A stretch of 55,633 nt of DNA from Streptomyces sp. SM11 (GCF_002910905.1 NZ_NEUE01000251.1:1-55633); one strand, 5' to 3'; shown: positions 16,237-25,415, numbered from the stretch's first letter. A program made the numbers and translations. The notes: generated by a model not told the origin, from the letters alone.

Positions 16237-17304
16237 GTGAACACTTCAGCTCACATGGGCGTCGGATCGACCCTGATCGGGGCCATTCCCAGCTACGACA
16301 GCATCGGTTTCTGGGCCCCCGTCCTCCTGGTCGCGCTGCGCATCGTCCAGGGCATCGGACTCGGCGGCGAGGGTGCCGGCGCCACACTGATGTCGATGGA
16401 GCACGCACCGCCGGGCAAGAAGAACCTGTACGCCGGCTTCCCGCAGATGGGCACGCCCGGCGGCCTGGTCCTGGCCAACGTCATCTTCCTCACCACGCAC
16501 GCGGTCCTCGGCGACCACACCTTCACCTCCTGGGGCTGGCGCATACCCTTCCTGCTCAGCTTCGTCCTCGTCGCGGTGGGGCTGCTGATCCGGCTGAGAG
16601 TGACCGAGTCACCGTCCTTCGACCGCGCACGCGCCCAGAACGAAGTGGTCCGCTTCCCGCTGGCCGAGTCCCTGAAGGTCGGCTTCCCCCGGCTGTCGCT
16701 GACCCTGCTCGCCGTCGTGGCGAACTCCGCCGTGGCCTACGTGTTCATGGTCTTCACCCTGTCCTACGGCTCCCAGCATCTCGACTACGACAAGCAGTTC
16801 CTCATCGTCTGCGTCACCGTGTCGGCGGTCCTCTGGTTCGCGACCATCCCGCTGTGGACGAAGGTCGCCGACCGGCACGGCCGACGCACCATGTTCATCG
16901 CCGGCTCCGCCGCGATCCTCCTCTGGTGCGTCGCCTTCTTCCCCCTGCTCGACACCGGCAGCCCGGTGCTCGCCGTGGTGGCCTTCCTCGGCATGGGCCT
17001 CGTCATCCCGGTGACGCACTGTGTGCAGGGCAGCATCATCGTGGACACCTTCCCCGTCAACGTCCGTTACTCGGGCTCCTCGCTCATCCTGCAGACCGGC
17101 GCGATCCTCGGCGGCGGCCTCGCCCCCATGATCTCCACGGCGCTGCTCAACTCCGGGGGCTCGTCGACCGGGGTGACGTGGTACCTCGTCGCGATCTGCG
17201 CCGTGAGCCTGGCCGGCGCGGTCGCCCTGTTCCGGCTGGTGCCCGAGGGCGCTCCCGAACCGGTGCGGGCCCCGGCGAGCTCACTCCCCGGGGGCGGCGC
17301 GTGA
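16237..17304 (+). pseudogene. MHS-type MFS transporter, 5'-truncated
   Basis: From MGVGSTLIG the frame follows the metabolite:H+ symporter (MHS) group: PSYDSIGFWAPVLLVALR, GIGLGGEGAGA (usually GGEWGGA), MEHAPPGKKNLYAGFPQ, GWRIPFLLSF, LRVTESPSF, and a late DRHGRRT loop. Full MHS transporters are about 430-450 residues and begin with three transmembrane helices and a GxLxDRxGRK loop. Here everything before the equivalent of helix 4 is gone and the frame opens at GTG 16237 with five unrelated residues. The C-terminal helices are intact. It was probably the aromatic-acid uptake gene divergent from the operon. The truncated protein is unlikely to transport. Confidence 0.75.
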
Positions 17305-18584
17305 GCAGCCGGGAGCCGTACCGGTCCGGCCCGATCCGCTACGCGGTGTCCGAGCGGTTCGCCCGGCCCCGGCCGGTGCCGGACCAGGACGACCGCCCGT
17401 CGAGCGGAGAGATCTGCCCCCAACCACCGTCCCGACTCGACGCCGTCATGGGTCCACCGCCCGACCGGCGCCCGCAGGGCGAGGACTGCCTCCACCTCAC
17501 CGTCACCACGCCCGCCCGCGACCGGGGAGCGCGCCCGGTGATGGTATGGCTCCACGGGGGCGGGTTCAGCAGCGGAGCCGGCCTCATGGACTGGTACGAC
17601 GGCGGCGCGCTCGCCACCGAGGGCGACGTCGTCGTGGTGGCCGTCAACTACCGCCTCGGCGCCCTCGGCTACCTCTGCCTCGACGGACTCAGCGAGGGCA
17701 ACCTCGGACTGTACGACCAGCTCGAAGCGGTTCGCTGGGTACGCACGCACATCGCCGGGTACGGCGGCGACCCGGAGAACGTGACCGTCTTCGGACAGTC
17801 CGCCGGGGCCCTCTCCATCCGGCTCCTGCTCCACCTTCCCGAGGCCCGGGGGCTGTTCCGCCGGGCCATCCTGCAGAGCGCACCGCTGGCGATCACCAGC
17901 CGCTCACGGACCGAGGCGGCCTCAATGGGCCGGACCTTCCTCGAACGGCTGGCCGTCCACGCCCCCGGCGCCGACCCGCGTACCGTGTCCCCCACCGCCC
18001 TGCTCGCCGCCCAGCGCGACACCGCCCTCACTCATCGCGCACACTACGGATCCCCTCTGGAACCCCCGTTCGGCCCGGTCCCGCCGACCGGCGCCTCCTC
18101 CGCACCGTATGTGCGCGGCATGGACCTCATGTACGGCTGGAACGCGGACGACATGACCGCCTTCGCCGACGAACGCGACGGCGAACACGGCAGCGGGTCC
18201 TGCCACGACGGCGCCCCGGCCGGACCGACCCGCAGCATGTACGCCGAGCCGCTGAACGCCCTCGGGGCGGAACTCGTACGGGCCGGGGCCCGGGTCCACG
18301 CGTACCGGCTCGACTGGCGCCCGGCGGGATCGGACTACGGCGCCACCCACTGCCTGGAGCTGCCGCTGCTCCTGGGGAACCGGGCCGCCTGGCGAGCGTC
18401 CCCGATGCTCGGCGACACCCCGTGGGAGCAGGTGGAGGAGATGGGGCGGACGGTGCGCGCCGCTTGGACGGCCTTCGCCCGCACCGGCCGCCCCGGCACT
18501 CTCCGGTCCCCGCTCTCGTCCAGTGGATCGGCAGCGGCACACCGTGCGGGCGGCCGCTCCGGAGGTCCGGGTGGGCGCGTGTGA
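17301..18584 (+). CDS. Type-B carboxylesterase, C-terminus replaced
   Basis: GTG 17301 overlaps the transporter stop (GTGA). Seen: GEDCLHLTV near residue 54, the oxyanion-hole motif WLHGGGFSSG near 79, VVVAVNYRLGALGYL near 113, the nucleophile in FGQSAGALS with Ser167, YGWNADDMTAF near 278 and the likely catalytic His in YGATHCLELPLLLGN near 350. True family similarity stops after WTAFARTGRPGT. The last 20-odd residues (SSSGSAAAHRAGGRSGGPGG) are the antisense reading of a metallo-hydrolase gene remnant. At 427 residues it is short for the family (about 490-520). All three catalytic regions survive, so activity is possible but uncertain. Confidence 0.7.
   Translation: MSSREPYRSGPIRYAVSERFARPRPVPDQDDRPSSGEICPQPPSRLDAVMGPPPDRRPQGEDCLHLTVTTPARDRGARPVMVWLHGGGFSSGAGLMDWYDGGALATEGDVVVVAVNYRLGALGYLCLDGLSEGNLGLYDQLEAVRWVRTHIAGYGGDPENVTVFGQSAGALSIRLLLHLPEARGLFRRAILQSAPLAITSRSRTEAASMGRTFLERLAVHAPGADPRTVSPTALLAAQRDTALTHRAHYGSPLEPPFGPVPPTGASSAPYVRGMDLMYGWNADDMTAFADERDGEHGSGSCHDGAPAGPTRSMYAEPLNALGAELVRAGARVHAYRLDWRPAGSDYGATHCLELPLLLGNRAAWRASPMLGDTPWEQVEEMGRTVRAAWTAFARTGRPGTLRSPLSSSGSAAAHRAGGRSGGPGGRV
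18521..18580 (-). pseudogene. Fragment of an MBL-fold (UlaG/NAPE-PLD-like) gene
   Basis: These about 60 bases are close to 21967-22025 inside the intact MBL gene: both read CAGTGGATCGGCAGC on the plus strand and encode GRPHGV(L/P)LPIHW on the minus strand, the conserved metal-binding His region. No other part of the gene is recognisable around it. It forms the 3' end of the esterase frame, so it marks a deletion or recombination junction. Confidence 0.6.
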
Positions 18585-18895
18585 CGATCGGGTCGTGTGG
18601 GTCCGCAGGCCCCGCGGTTGCAGGCGGGATCAGTCGCGGAGGCAAGGACAGATGCCGCGAACACCGAGTCCAGCTCTCGCGCGACCGGTGTCGGGCGGAA
18701 GGCTCCGATGCAAGCCACGGAAGGCAGCACCGCGGCCGGGGCCGAAGTCGCCGACGGTCTGGTCCGGGTACTCGCGGGAGGGCAGACGAAGTCGCCGCGC
18801 TGGGCGACCTCGTCTCGGATCACATCGTTGAGGACGTCGGCCTGTCGTCGAGCGGCGCCCGCGACGCCTTCCGTTCGTGAGACCGCAGGGTTTTG
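18585..18895. other. No recognisable gene
   Basis: This stretch lies between the esterase/MBL junction and the TetR remnant. Open frames on both strands give low-complexity products with no family resemblance. I take it to be decayed coding DNA. Confidence 0.45.
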
Positions 18896-19195
18896 TCAGG
18901 TGTGGTCTCGCAGGGCGGCCATCAGGACGCCGTACAGGGCCGTGAGGTCCGCGGCCATGTCGATGTCGGGTTCCAGGAGCCACTGCAGCTGCAGGGCGTC
19001 CGTCGCTGCGAGCAGGATCCGCGCGGCCCGTTCCGGGTCGACCGTGGCCACGGGCTCGGGGACGGCCTGCGCCTCGAAGCCGGAGATGTGGCGGGCGAGT
19101 TGGTCACCCGCTGGGCGATGTCACGGACCGAGACCTTGCGACTGCCGGCCTCGGCGTAGGCAGCGAGCGCGGCCTCGATTCCGGCTGCGCGACCC
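18896..19195 (-). pseudogene. TetR-family regulator with a large internal deletion
   Basis: Reading from 19195 down, one frame encodes GIEAALAAYAEAGSRKVSVR followed by DIAQRV, the first helices of a TetR DNA-binding domain. The frame then jumps at about 19110 to another that encodes DQLARHISGFEAQ, DPERAARILLAATDALQLQW and LTALYGVLMAALRDHT with a stop at 18896, the C-terminal helices of a TetR effector domain. The recognition helix and most of the ligand pocket are missing and the join is out of frame. A functional regulator is excluded. Confidence 0.65.
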
Positions 19196-19203
19196 GGGCA
19201 GAG

Positions 19204-19619
19204 GAGCGTCCGAGCAGCAGCTCGCCGGTCTCGACCGACAGGCACGCGAGGCCCACGCCAAGGTCACCATGAAGCAGGTGTCCGAACTCTTCCGGATCCC
19301 GAGCCTAGTGATCCTGCTCGTCTCCCGACTCCCGTCCGGCCATCTTCTCGCCGCGGCGTTCGGGGTGATCTTCCTGGTGGACGTCTACTGGTTCAGCACC
19401 CAGGTCGCCTCCGTCGTCCTCTTCCCCATGGGCATCGGCTTCTTCACCGGCACCGTGCTCGGCGGCTTCCTCACCGACTGGACCGTCCGCCGCAACCGAC
19501 GCAACGGACCCGTGGCCATCCTCCAGACCGCCCAGTTCACCTTCGCGATCATCGCCTACCTCGGCACCCAGATCGACTGGGTCGGCATGCCCGAGACGAA
19601 GAACACCGACCTGACGTGA
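19204..19619 (+). pseudogene. Internal fragment of an MFS transporter
   Basis: The frame carries a cytoplasmic loop (LDRQAREAHAKVTMKQVSEL) and about three transmembrane stretches (VILLVSRLPSGHLLAAAFGV, TQVASVVLFPMGIGFFTGTV, AILQTAQFTFAIIAYLGT) with the loop FLTDWTVRRNRRNG between them. Both ends of a normal 400-450-residue transporter are missing; after IDWVGMPETKNTDLT the frame stops. It has no proper start. The sequence differs from the MHS transporter at 16237, so it comes from a second MFS gene. Confidence 0.6.
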
Positions 19620-19653
19620 CACCGGACAAGAACCGCGGGAACGGAGCCGTACC

Positions 19654-20548
19654 GTGCCGAGCCTGACCAGCAGAGCGATACCGACCGTGCTGAGGCTTCG
19701 TGGGTCCAAGAAGCTGTTCAGCTCGCCGGAGGCCGTCCGGGAACAGGTCCGCGCCCGTTCACTGCGGCCGACGGTACACGCCACCGGCCGGCCTTGAGCG
19801 CACGGTCGACCTCGCCGTACGCCGGGTGGCCGGATGGCCCGTCTACGAGGTCACCCCGCGCGGCTGCGACGCCCGACGGCGTGCGATCTACCTGCACGGC
19901 GGCGCGTACATCAACGAGATAGCACCCCAGCACTGGCAACTCATCGCACACGTGGCCGCCGAAACCGCCACCCGGATCACTGTGCCGATCTATCCTCTCG
20001 CCCCGCTGGCGACCGCGGCCGAAGTGGTGCCGGCCGTCACCGACCTGGCCGTCGAGCTCCTCGACGGCGGGGGCGGCACACCCCCCAGTCTCATCGGGGA
20101 CTCCGCCGGCGGCGGTATGGCCCTCGCCGTCGCCGTCCATCTGCGGGACCGAGGGCTGCCCGCGCCCGCCCGCACCCTCCTCATCTCTCCGTGGCTGGAC
20201 ATCACCCTGACCGACCCGCGCGTCGCCCTGCTCGAAGACCGCGACCCCTGGCTCGCCGTCGCCGGCGCACGCTGCGCCGGGGACCTCTATCGCGGCGATC
20301 TATCCGCCGACCACCCCCACGTCAGCCCGCTGCTCGCCGACCTCACCGGGTTGAACCCGATCACGCTGTTCAGCGGAACCCGTGACATCGTCAACGCCGA
20401 CGCCCGTCAACTGGCCGCCCGCGCCGCGGCCGCGGGCGTCGAGCTGGAGTTCCACGAGGCGCCGGAGATGGTGCACGTCTACCCCCTCCTGCCGATCCCC
20501 GAAGGCAGAACGGCACGCGCCACCATCTGCGCCGCTCTGCGGAGCTGA
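19654..20548 (+). pseudogene. Alpha/beta-hydrolase (HSL-type esterase) with a one-base insertion
   Basis: GTG 19654 opens MPSLTSRAIPTVLRLRGSKK and continues through VREQVRARSLRPT, then the frame closes. Family sequence resumes in the next frame with YTPPAGLE and runs intact to 20548: YLHGGAYINE (oxyanion hole) near codon 90, GDSAGGGMALA (nucleophile) near 150, ISPWLDIT, FSGTRDIV with the acid residue, and MVHVYPLLPI with the His. Deleting one G at 19773/19774 (ACGGTAC to ACGTAC) restores a continuous protein of about 297 residues. It is either a very recent pseudogene or a sequencing error; all catalytic motifs remain. Confidence 0.75.
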
Positions 20549-20997
20549 CCCGAACCAGTAGCGGCTGCCCCGACACATCGGCATCCACGGGACCTCCGCC
20601 CGGGCCCGAAGCTCCGCTGGATGACGGGACGCGTCGTCTCACACAACGCTGCCCAATGACGAGCGCCCTCCGACCGTCACGCATCCGGTCGTCGCATCAG
20701 GATTCGACGCCACCTTCACCATCGACAACCTCACCGCACCGATGGCGGACCTCTGCGCCGGGTACGACTTCGAGTACCTCCCAACGGCGGTCGGGGCGAG
20801 TCGGCGACCGTCCTCCGCACGACTTTCCGGGAGACCTTCCGGCCCAACTCCGGGAGGCCGTCAACCAGCACACCGAGGCCCGCACGAGCCACACCGGCCG
20901 GCACGGCCTCGTCCTGACCATCGACGACACGGCACTCACCCGGCTTTCGGCGCTACCGCCGCGCTGAGCACCCACGGATCAGGAGCCGAACCCAGAA
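20549..20997. other. Decayed coding DNA, unassigned
   Basis: Short stretches look protein-like, such as SGFDATFTIDNLTAPMADLC with GYDFEYLP near 20700-20780 and then, in another frame, DLPAQLREAVNQHTEARTSH near 20840-20895. No single frame spans them and no start site is convincing. I suspect a frameshifted small gene, family unknown. Confidence 0.3.
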
Positions 20998-21446
20998 ATG
21001 ACCCGCCCCACGACGTCCCCGTCCAGTCGCCGAAGCCGCCTGCGCCGACGCGTCGTCATCGCCGTCACCGGCCTGTTCGTCCTCACGCTCGTCACGGCAG
21101 CCGGGGCACTGTGGCTGCTGACCGGAAAACTCTGCGCCCCACCGACGACACCCCGATGAACACCCACATCGTCGCCGTGGGACCCGCATCGGTGACCCTC
21201 CCCGCGGGCCAGGTCGACGCCCTGGCCGCGAACAGGCGCAACGGTGGCCCCCAGCAGCCCGTGCTGGTCTTCCACGGCACCGGCGACACCATCGTTCCGT
21301 ACGCCGGCAGCGCCCGGTTCGCCCGCGACTGGCCGGACAAGGTAAAGCTCCTCACCGTTCCCGGCGCCGGCCACACCGGCTCCTGGAACGCCCACCCCGC
21401 CCGGTACGAAGGCGAGCTCGCGGACTTCCTCAACCAGTACACCTGA
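20998..21446 (+). pseudogene. Membrane-anchored alpha/beta-hydrolase, frameshifted and internally deleted
   Basis: ATG 20998 opens an Arg-rich N-terminus and one membrane anchor (RRRVVIAVTGLFVLTLVTAA) as in Bem46-like hydrolases. The frame breaks at about 21130, where adding one C (AACTCTGCG to AACTCCTGCG) restores LRPTDDTPMNTHIVAVGP. After VTLPA the sequence jumps straight to the family's C-terminus: GGPQQPVLVFHGTGDTIVPY, then GAGHTGSW and FLNQYT. The nucleophile elbow and about 200 residues are missing. The acid (GTGD) and His (AGH) regions remain, so this is a remnant. Confidence 0.65.
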
Positions 21447-21713
21447 GCGAGTTCCGCCGTCGCAGTGGTCCCCACGACGGACGGTCTCGTCCGCCGTCGG
21501 TCCGAGGCATCGAGAACTGCCAGATCATCGACCTCGGTTTCACCGAGGCCTTCGCCGGTCTGAGCCTGGGACCTGACCGGAGGTGGACTTCCCGCCAGCT
21601 TCGACGGGGCCACCTGCGGCGCTACGCCGACATTCCCAGATCACGATCCAGCTCCTCGGTCGGGAGGCGCCCCAGCGTCCGGACCGTCTCTCCGAGCTCG
21701 GCCCCGACCGACA
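21447..21713. other. No gene called; possible remnants
   Basis: On the minus strand VGAELGETVRTLGRLPTEEL (near 21650-21710) looks protein-like but has no start. The plus strand has a short IENCQIIDLGFTEAFAGLSL stretch. Neither is long enough to assign. Confidence 0.3.
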
Positions 21714-22913
21714 TCACCGCTCACCCGCGAGGTCCATATCACCCCTGCTCGTGTCGGCCACGCTCTCAGCACCCTCCGGACGCCGCCACGGGTTCTCGAT
21801 CGGCTGGGACACCGCACGCCACCATGGCTCGGCCGGCAGCTTCCCCGCCGGCTCGAACGGCTCGCCGGGACGAGGGAACGCCACCGCCTGGCCGGCCTCC
21901 CCGGCCTCGTACCTCGTCCACTCCCCCGGCTCCGCCCAGGCATGCGGGGCCAGGTTGAAGGTCCCCCAGTGGATCGGCAGCAGCACACCGTGCGGACGGC
22001 CGCCCTGAAGGTCCAGGTGCGCACGCATGCCTTCGGCGGGTGTCATATGGATGTCCGGCCAGTAATCCGAGTACGCACCGATCTGGATCATGGTGGCGTC
22101 GAAGGGCCCGTATCCGGCCCCGATGTCCCGGAATCCGGGGAAATAGCCGGTGTCCCCGCTGTGGTAGATCCGGTGCTCCGGGCCCACGACCGCCCACGAC
22201 GCCCAGAGGGTGTGCTGCTGGTTACGCAGCCCGCGACCACAGAAGTGGCGTGCGGGGGTGGCGGTGAGACGGATTCCGGCGACGGTCACGGTCTCGTTCC
22301 AGTCGAGCTCGTGCATCCGGTCGACGGGGACGCCCCAGCGTTCCAGATGGGCCCCTACGCCGAGCGGCACGGCGAAGACCGTGTCGGTGCCAGCCAGGGC
22401 GCGGATCGTCGGCAGGTCGAGGTGGTCGTAGTGGTCGTGGGAGATCACGACCACGTCGACGGGTCCGAGCGCGGCCAGCGACAGCGGAGTGGGGTGCAGG
22501 CGCTTGGGTCCGGCGAACGGGAACGGGGAACAGCGTTCGCCCCAGACCGGATCGAACAGGATCCGCCGGCCGTCGATCTCCGCCAGCACGCTGGAATGGC
22601 CCATCCAGGTCAGCCGGAGCCCGGTGGCGGGCGGTGCGGCCAGGTCGACGAGGGTCGTGGCGTGGACGGGGACGGTGCCCGTCGGCATCCTGCGGGCCCG
22701 CTGCTCCTTATGGAAGTAGATCTTGGCGAACTCGACGGTGGACCCTGAGGGCCTGGTCCGGGCCCCCACCGGGTTCTGGAACACCCCGTCGACGAAATGG
22801 GGCGAGCGGCGGATGCGCTCCATCCGCGCTCCGGCCGGATCGGCCCCAAAGGACTCGGTGCGCATCGAGCGCAGTCTCGTGCGGAGCGGAAGCAAGTAGT
22901 CAGCGCCGGTCAC
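21714..22913 (-). CDS. MBL-fold metallo-hydrolase (UlaG/NAPE-PLD-like)
   Basis: The 399-residue protein starts at GTG 22913, with AGGAG just upstream. Seen: LTWMGHSSVLAEIDGRRILF at about residue 100, DPVWGERCSPFPF near 122, the metal motif SHDHYDHLD near 159, HFCGRG near 220, the bridging acid in YHSGDTGYFPGF near 252 and the final His ligand in LLPIHWGTFNLAPHAW near 318. The layout matches the broad-complex L-ascorbate-lactonase/NAPE-phospholipase D branch. The substrate is unknown; a lipid phosphodiesterase is possible by homology only. The Pro/Glu-rich C-terminal tail is not conserved. A 60-base piece of a related gene lies at 18521. Confidence 0.85.
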   Translation of the reverse strand: MTGADYLLPLRTRLRSMRTESFGADPAGARMERIRRSPHFVDGVFQNPVGARTRPSGSTVEFAKIYFHKEQRARRMPTGTVPVHATTLVDLAAPPATGLRLTWMGHSSVLAEIDGRRILFDPVWGERCSPFPFAGPKRLHPTPLSLAALGPVDVVVISHDHYDHLDLPTIRALAGTDTVFAVPLGVGAHLERWGVPVDRMHELDWNETVTVAGIRLTATPARHFCGRGLRNQQHTLWASWAVVGPEHRIYHSGDTGYFPGFRDIGAGYGPFDATMIQIGAYSDYWPDIHMTPAEGMRAHLDLQGGRPHGVLLPIHWGTFNLAPHAWAEPGEWTRYEAGEAGQAVAFPRPGEPFEPAGKLPAEPWWRAVSQPIENPWRRPEGAESVADTSRGDMDLAGER

Positions 22914-23015
22914 AACATCTCCTGAGGGAGTCGGTGTCGTCTCATTATGGTCGGCCAGTACGACAGGGCGACCAGAAGATGCTGAACGGGGCAGGCGATT
23001 CGGCCGGTGGCGGTG

Positions 23016-23456
23016 TCAGCCACGCTGTTGACCGTAGACGTGGTCGATGTGGAGGGTGAGCAGCACCCTGCGGTCCTGGACCATGGCCCGCCGGTAGTCG
23101 TCCCAGTCGGGGTGCTCGCCCTTGACGTCCCGGTACAGGGCGATGAGAGCCTCCACCGTGGCGTCGTCCGGTGCCGCGGCGGGTGGGGTCAGCTCGGCGG
23201 TTCCGTCTGCCACGGTCCAGGCCCAGCGGTCGTCACTGGTGACGTGGTAGCTCGCCCGGGGGTCGCGCCGCAGGTTACGGGTCTTGGCCCGGCCCTCGGT
23301 GATCGAGACTCGGATCTCCCGGTCCTCGGGACAGAAGGCGTGATTGACGTTGGACAGCTGAGGGCGTCCGTCCTGCTTGAGAGTGACCAGAACACCGCCC
23401 TCGTGCTCACCGATGAGGCGGAGCAGCGCTTCCTGTGCCGGTTCGATTCGCGTCAT
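23016..23456 (-). CDS. F420-dependent PPOX-class oxidoreductase
   Basis: The 146-residue protein begins at ATG 23456 and has the split-barrel flavin/deazaflavin reductase pattern: LVTLKQDGRPQLSNVNH at about residues 23-39, the strand DREIRVSITEGRAKTRNLRR with basic phosphate-binding residues near 45-65, PRASYHVTSDDRWAWTVADG near 68, and the C-terminal HPDWDDYRRAMVQDRRVLL. Family members (TIGR03618 type) use F420 in actinobacteria. It is divergent from the TetR regulator at 23571, which probably controls it. Confidence 0.85.
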   Translation of the reverse strand: MTRIEPAQEALLRLIGEHEGGVLVTLKQDGRPQLSNVNHAFCPEDREIRVSITEGRAKTRNLRRDPRASYHVTSDDRWAWTVADGTAELTPPAAAPDDATVEALIALYRDVKGEHPDWDDYRRAMVQDRRVLLTLHIDHVYGQQRG

Positions 23457-23570
23457 GCAGGATGCAACGTATGGGCTGGCCGAAGGATTCCGGTGCGGCG
23501 CGCCCGCCCCGCACATTCGCCGGCCTCCGACCCACCGTCGCTGACCTGGCGTATTGGTTAGGGTGGCCCG

Positions 23571-24227
23571 GTGGCAAGAGTCCGGTTGAACGTGGCGGAG
23601 CGGCGTGAGGAGCTGCTTCGTGCTGCGGTCGGGCAGATCGAGGTCCGTGGCGTCTCGTCCGTGCGGATCGCCGATGTGTCCTCGGTGCTGGGCGTGAGCA
23701 ACGCCCTCGTCCTCTACCACTTCTCGACCAAGGAGAAGCTGGTGGCGGCGGCGTTCACGTACGCGGCCGAGGCCGACCTCGCCCACCTCCGCAAGCTGCT
23801 GGCCCGACGTACCACCGCCGTACGACGACTGCGGGCGGCCGTGCGGTGGTACGCGCCGACGGGGCAGGCCAAGGGCTGGCGACTGTGGATCGAGGGCTGG
23901 GCGGCCTCCCTGCGCGACCCCGCCCTCCGTGAGGTCGCGGGCGACCTCGACCAGCAGTGGAAGGCGGAACTGGCGCAGGTCATCGAGGAGGGCGCCGCCG
24001 CCGGAGAGTTCCGGTGCGAGGATCCCCGGGCGGTGGCCTGGCGGCTGACCGCCCTGCTGGACGGGATGGCGGTGCAGATGACCTCGTACTCGGGTCCGCT
24101 CGCCCGGACCACGATGCTGCGGTGGACCGACGAGGCCCTCGCCCGCGAGCTGGGCATCGACCTCGCTGAGCTGACCGGTTCGCCGGGCGTCGGCCTTCAG
24201 GAGACGGACCCTTCCACGGCCGGCTGA
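23571..24227 (+). CDS. TetR/AcrR-family transcriptional regulator
   Basis: The 218-residue repressor starts at GTG 23571. The DNA-binding domain is complete at residues about 8-55: RREELLRAAVGQIEVRGVSS, then the recognition region VSNALVLYHFSTKEKL. The C-terminal domain (RAVRWYAPTGQAKGWRLWIE, DGMAVQM, ELGIDL) resembles the BetI-type TetR_C group. It is divergent from the PPOX gene with 114 bases between starts, so autoregulation and control of that gene is the likely arrangement. It has no identified ligand. Confidence 0.9.
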   Translation: MARVRLNVAERREELLRAAVGQIEVRGVSSVRIADVSSVLGVSNALVLYHFSTKEKLVAAAFTYAAEADLAHLRKLLARRTTAVRRLRAAVRWYAPTGQAKGWRLWIEGWAASLRDPALREVAGDLDQQWKAELAQVIEEGAAAGEFRCEDPRAVAWRLTALLDGMAVQMTSYSGPLARTTMLRWTDEALARELGIDLAELTGSPGVGLQETDPSTAG

Positions 24228-24308
24228 CGGCCGCCCCCGGGGCGCTCCCCGCTCAACGGCCGCGCCGGGTCGTCGGGGCGCTTACCCTCCCGCCCGGCGC
24301 CCTTCCGG

Positions 24309-25310
24309 TCAGGTCTGGCGCACCGGTGCGTAGGCCGCTCCCTCCAGCCCGAACGTCCAGGCGACCCCGTCCTTCGCGGTCCGGGTGGCGGGCGGCACAC
24401 GCAGCCAGTAGGTGCGGCGTGTGCCGTCCGGCTCGGGGGTGGAGTTGACCACCTCGACCATCACGACGTCCTCGTCGCCGTCGAGTGCGATGCGCCAGAG
24501 GACGCCCGCCTCGTCGCGGTGGACGGGCTCGGCCCCCGACTCGGCGAGATAGCGGTCGTAGCCGTAGTACTCCAGCATCACGCGGCGCAGTTCCGCGTTC
24601 TCCTCGGAGCGGATCCGCTCGGGCGTGAGGGAGAACAGCTCGGCCAGGAACGCGGCGGGGACCGGCATGCCACGCCAGGCGTGCAGGGCGAACCCGTCCC
24701 CGTAGGCCAGGGCCGGCCCCTCGCCGTGGTCGAGCCGGCCCGCCTCGTCTCGGTGGAGGACGTCGGGCCGCTCACTGATGACCACGGCGTTCTCGTAGGG
24801 CCACCACCAGCCGGCGCTGCGGGCCACCTCCGCGAGGCCCGTCAGCCGGTCGCCCTGCCCGTCGAAGGCGGCGAGCCAGGCGGCGTCGTGCTGGCCGAGC
24901 ACGGCCTCCAGGAGCACCAGCCGCACGGCCCCCTCTTCCTCGGGCCGGGGCGCCAGGTCGGCGACGACACCGGTCCGTATCCGGTCGGCGAGCGCGGCCG
25001 TCGTCTCCCACAGCTGGGCACCGGTGGCGGACCAGAGCGCCGACCAGCCCGCCGGGCCCAGCTCGTCGTACATCCGGCGGCGTTCCTCGGCCCACGGGCG
25101 GGTGCGGACCTCCTCGCGCACCGAGCGTCCGGCGTCGGCCAGCTTCTCCACCGTCCCGACGGCGGCCCGGGGCGATGCGGCCCAGATGATCCGGTCCGGC
25201 TCGGCCAGGCCGGCGGTGCGGTAGGCGCGCCGCACACCGGCCTCGGCCGCCGCCCGGTCCGCCCGGCCGGTCGCCGCCGCCACGCTCCGCCAGGAATTCA
25301 CGTTCTGCAT
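24309..25310 (-). CDS. DUF6745 domain-containing protein
   Basis: The 333-residue protein matches the Streptomyces DUF6745 group. An Ala/Arg-rich helical N-terminus (AAAEAGVRRAYRTAGLAEPD near residue 20) leads to repeated Trp motifs (WWWPYENAVVISERP near 165) and the hallmark C-terminal stretch HRDEAGVLWRIALDGDED then VEVVNSTPEPDGTRRTYWLR near 270-305. Its biochemical function is unknown. The companion small gene at 25416 lies 105 bases upstream on the same strand, and the pair is divergent from the STM4015 operon. I infer that it may work with that operon. ATG 25310 is preceded by a modest purine stretch. Confidence 0.75.
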   Translation of the reverse strand: MQNVNSWRSVAAATGRADRAAAEAGVRRAYRTAGLAEPDRIIWAASPRAAVGTVEKLADAGRSVREEVRTRPWAEERRRMYDELGPAGWSALWSATGAQLWETTAALADRIRTGVVADLAPRPEEEGAVRLVLLEAVLGQHDAAWLAAFDGQGDRLTGLAEVARSAGWWWPYENAVVISERPDVLHRDEAGRLDHGEGPALAYGDGFALHAWRGMPVPAAFLAELFSLTPERIRSEENAELRRVMLEYYGYDRYLAESGAEPVHRDEAGVLWRIALDGDEDVVMVEVVNSTPEPDGTRRTYWLRVPPATRTAKDGVAWTFGLEGAAYAPVRQT

Positions 25311-25415
25311 CGGTTGTCCCCGTCCCCTGTTCCGCTCATGTGCAGTGCTTGTTCGCCGTGCTCGATCACGGTGCTCGTTCTGGCTGGTTGTGCTTGCTCC
25401 GGCAGGCCGGAGCTG

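Noticed and set aside
16227..17300. Upstream extension of the esterase frame through the transporter gene
   Set aside because: Residues before GTG 17301 are Arg/Pro-rich noise in the wrong frame of the transporter; the GTGA overlap marks the real start.
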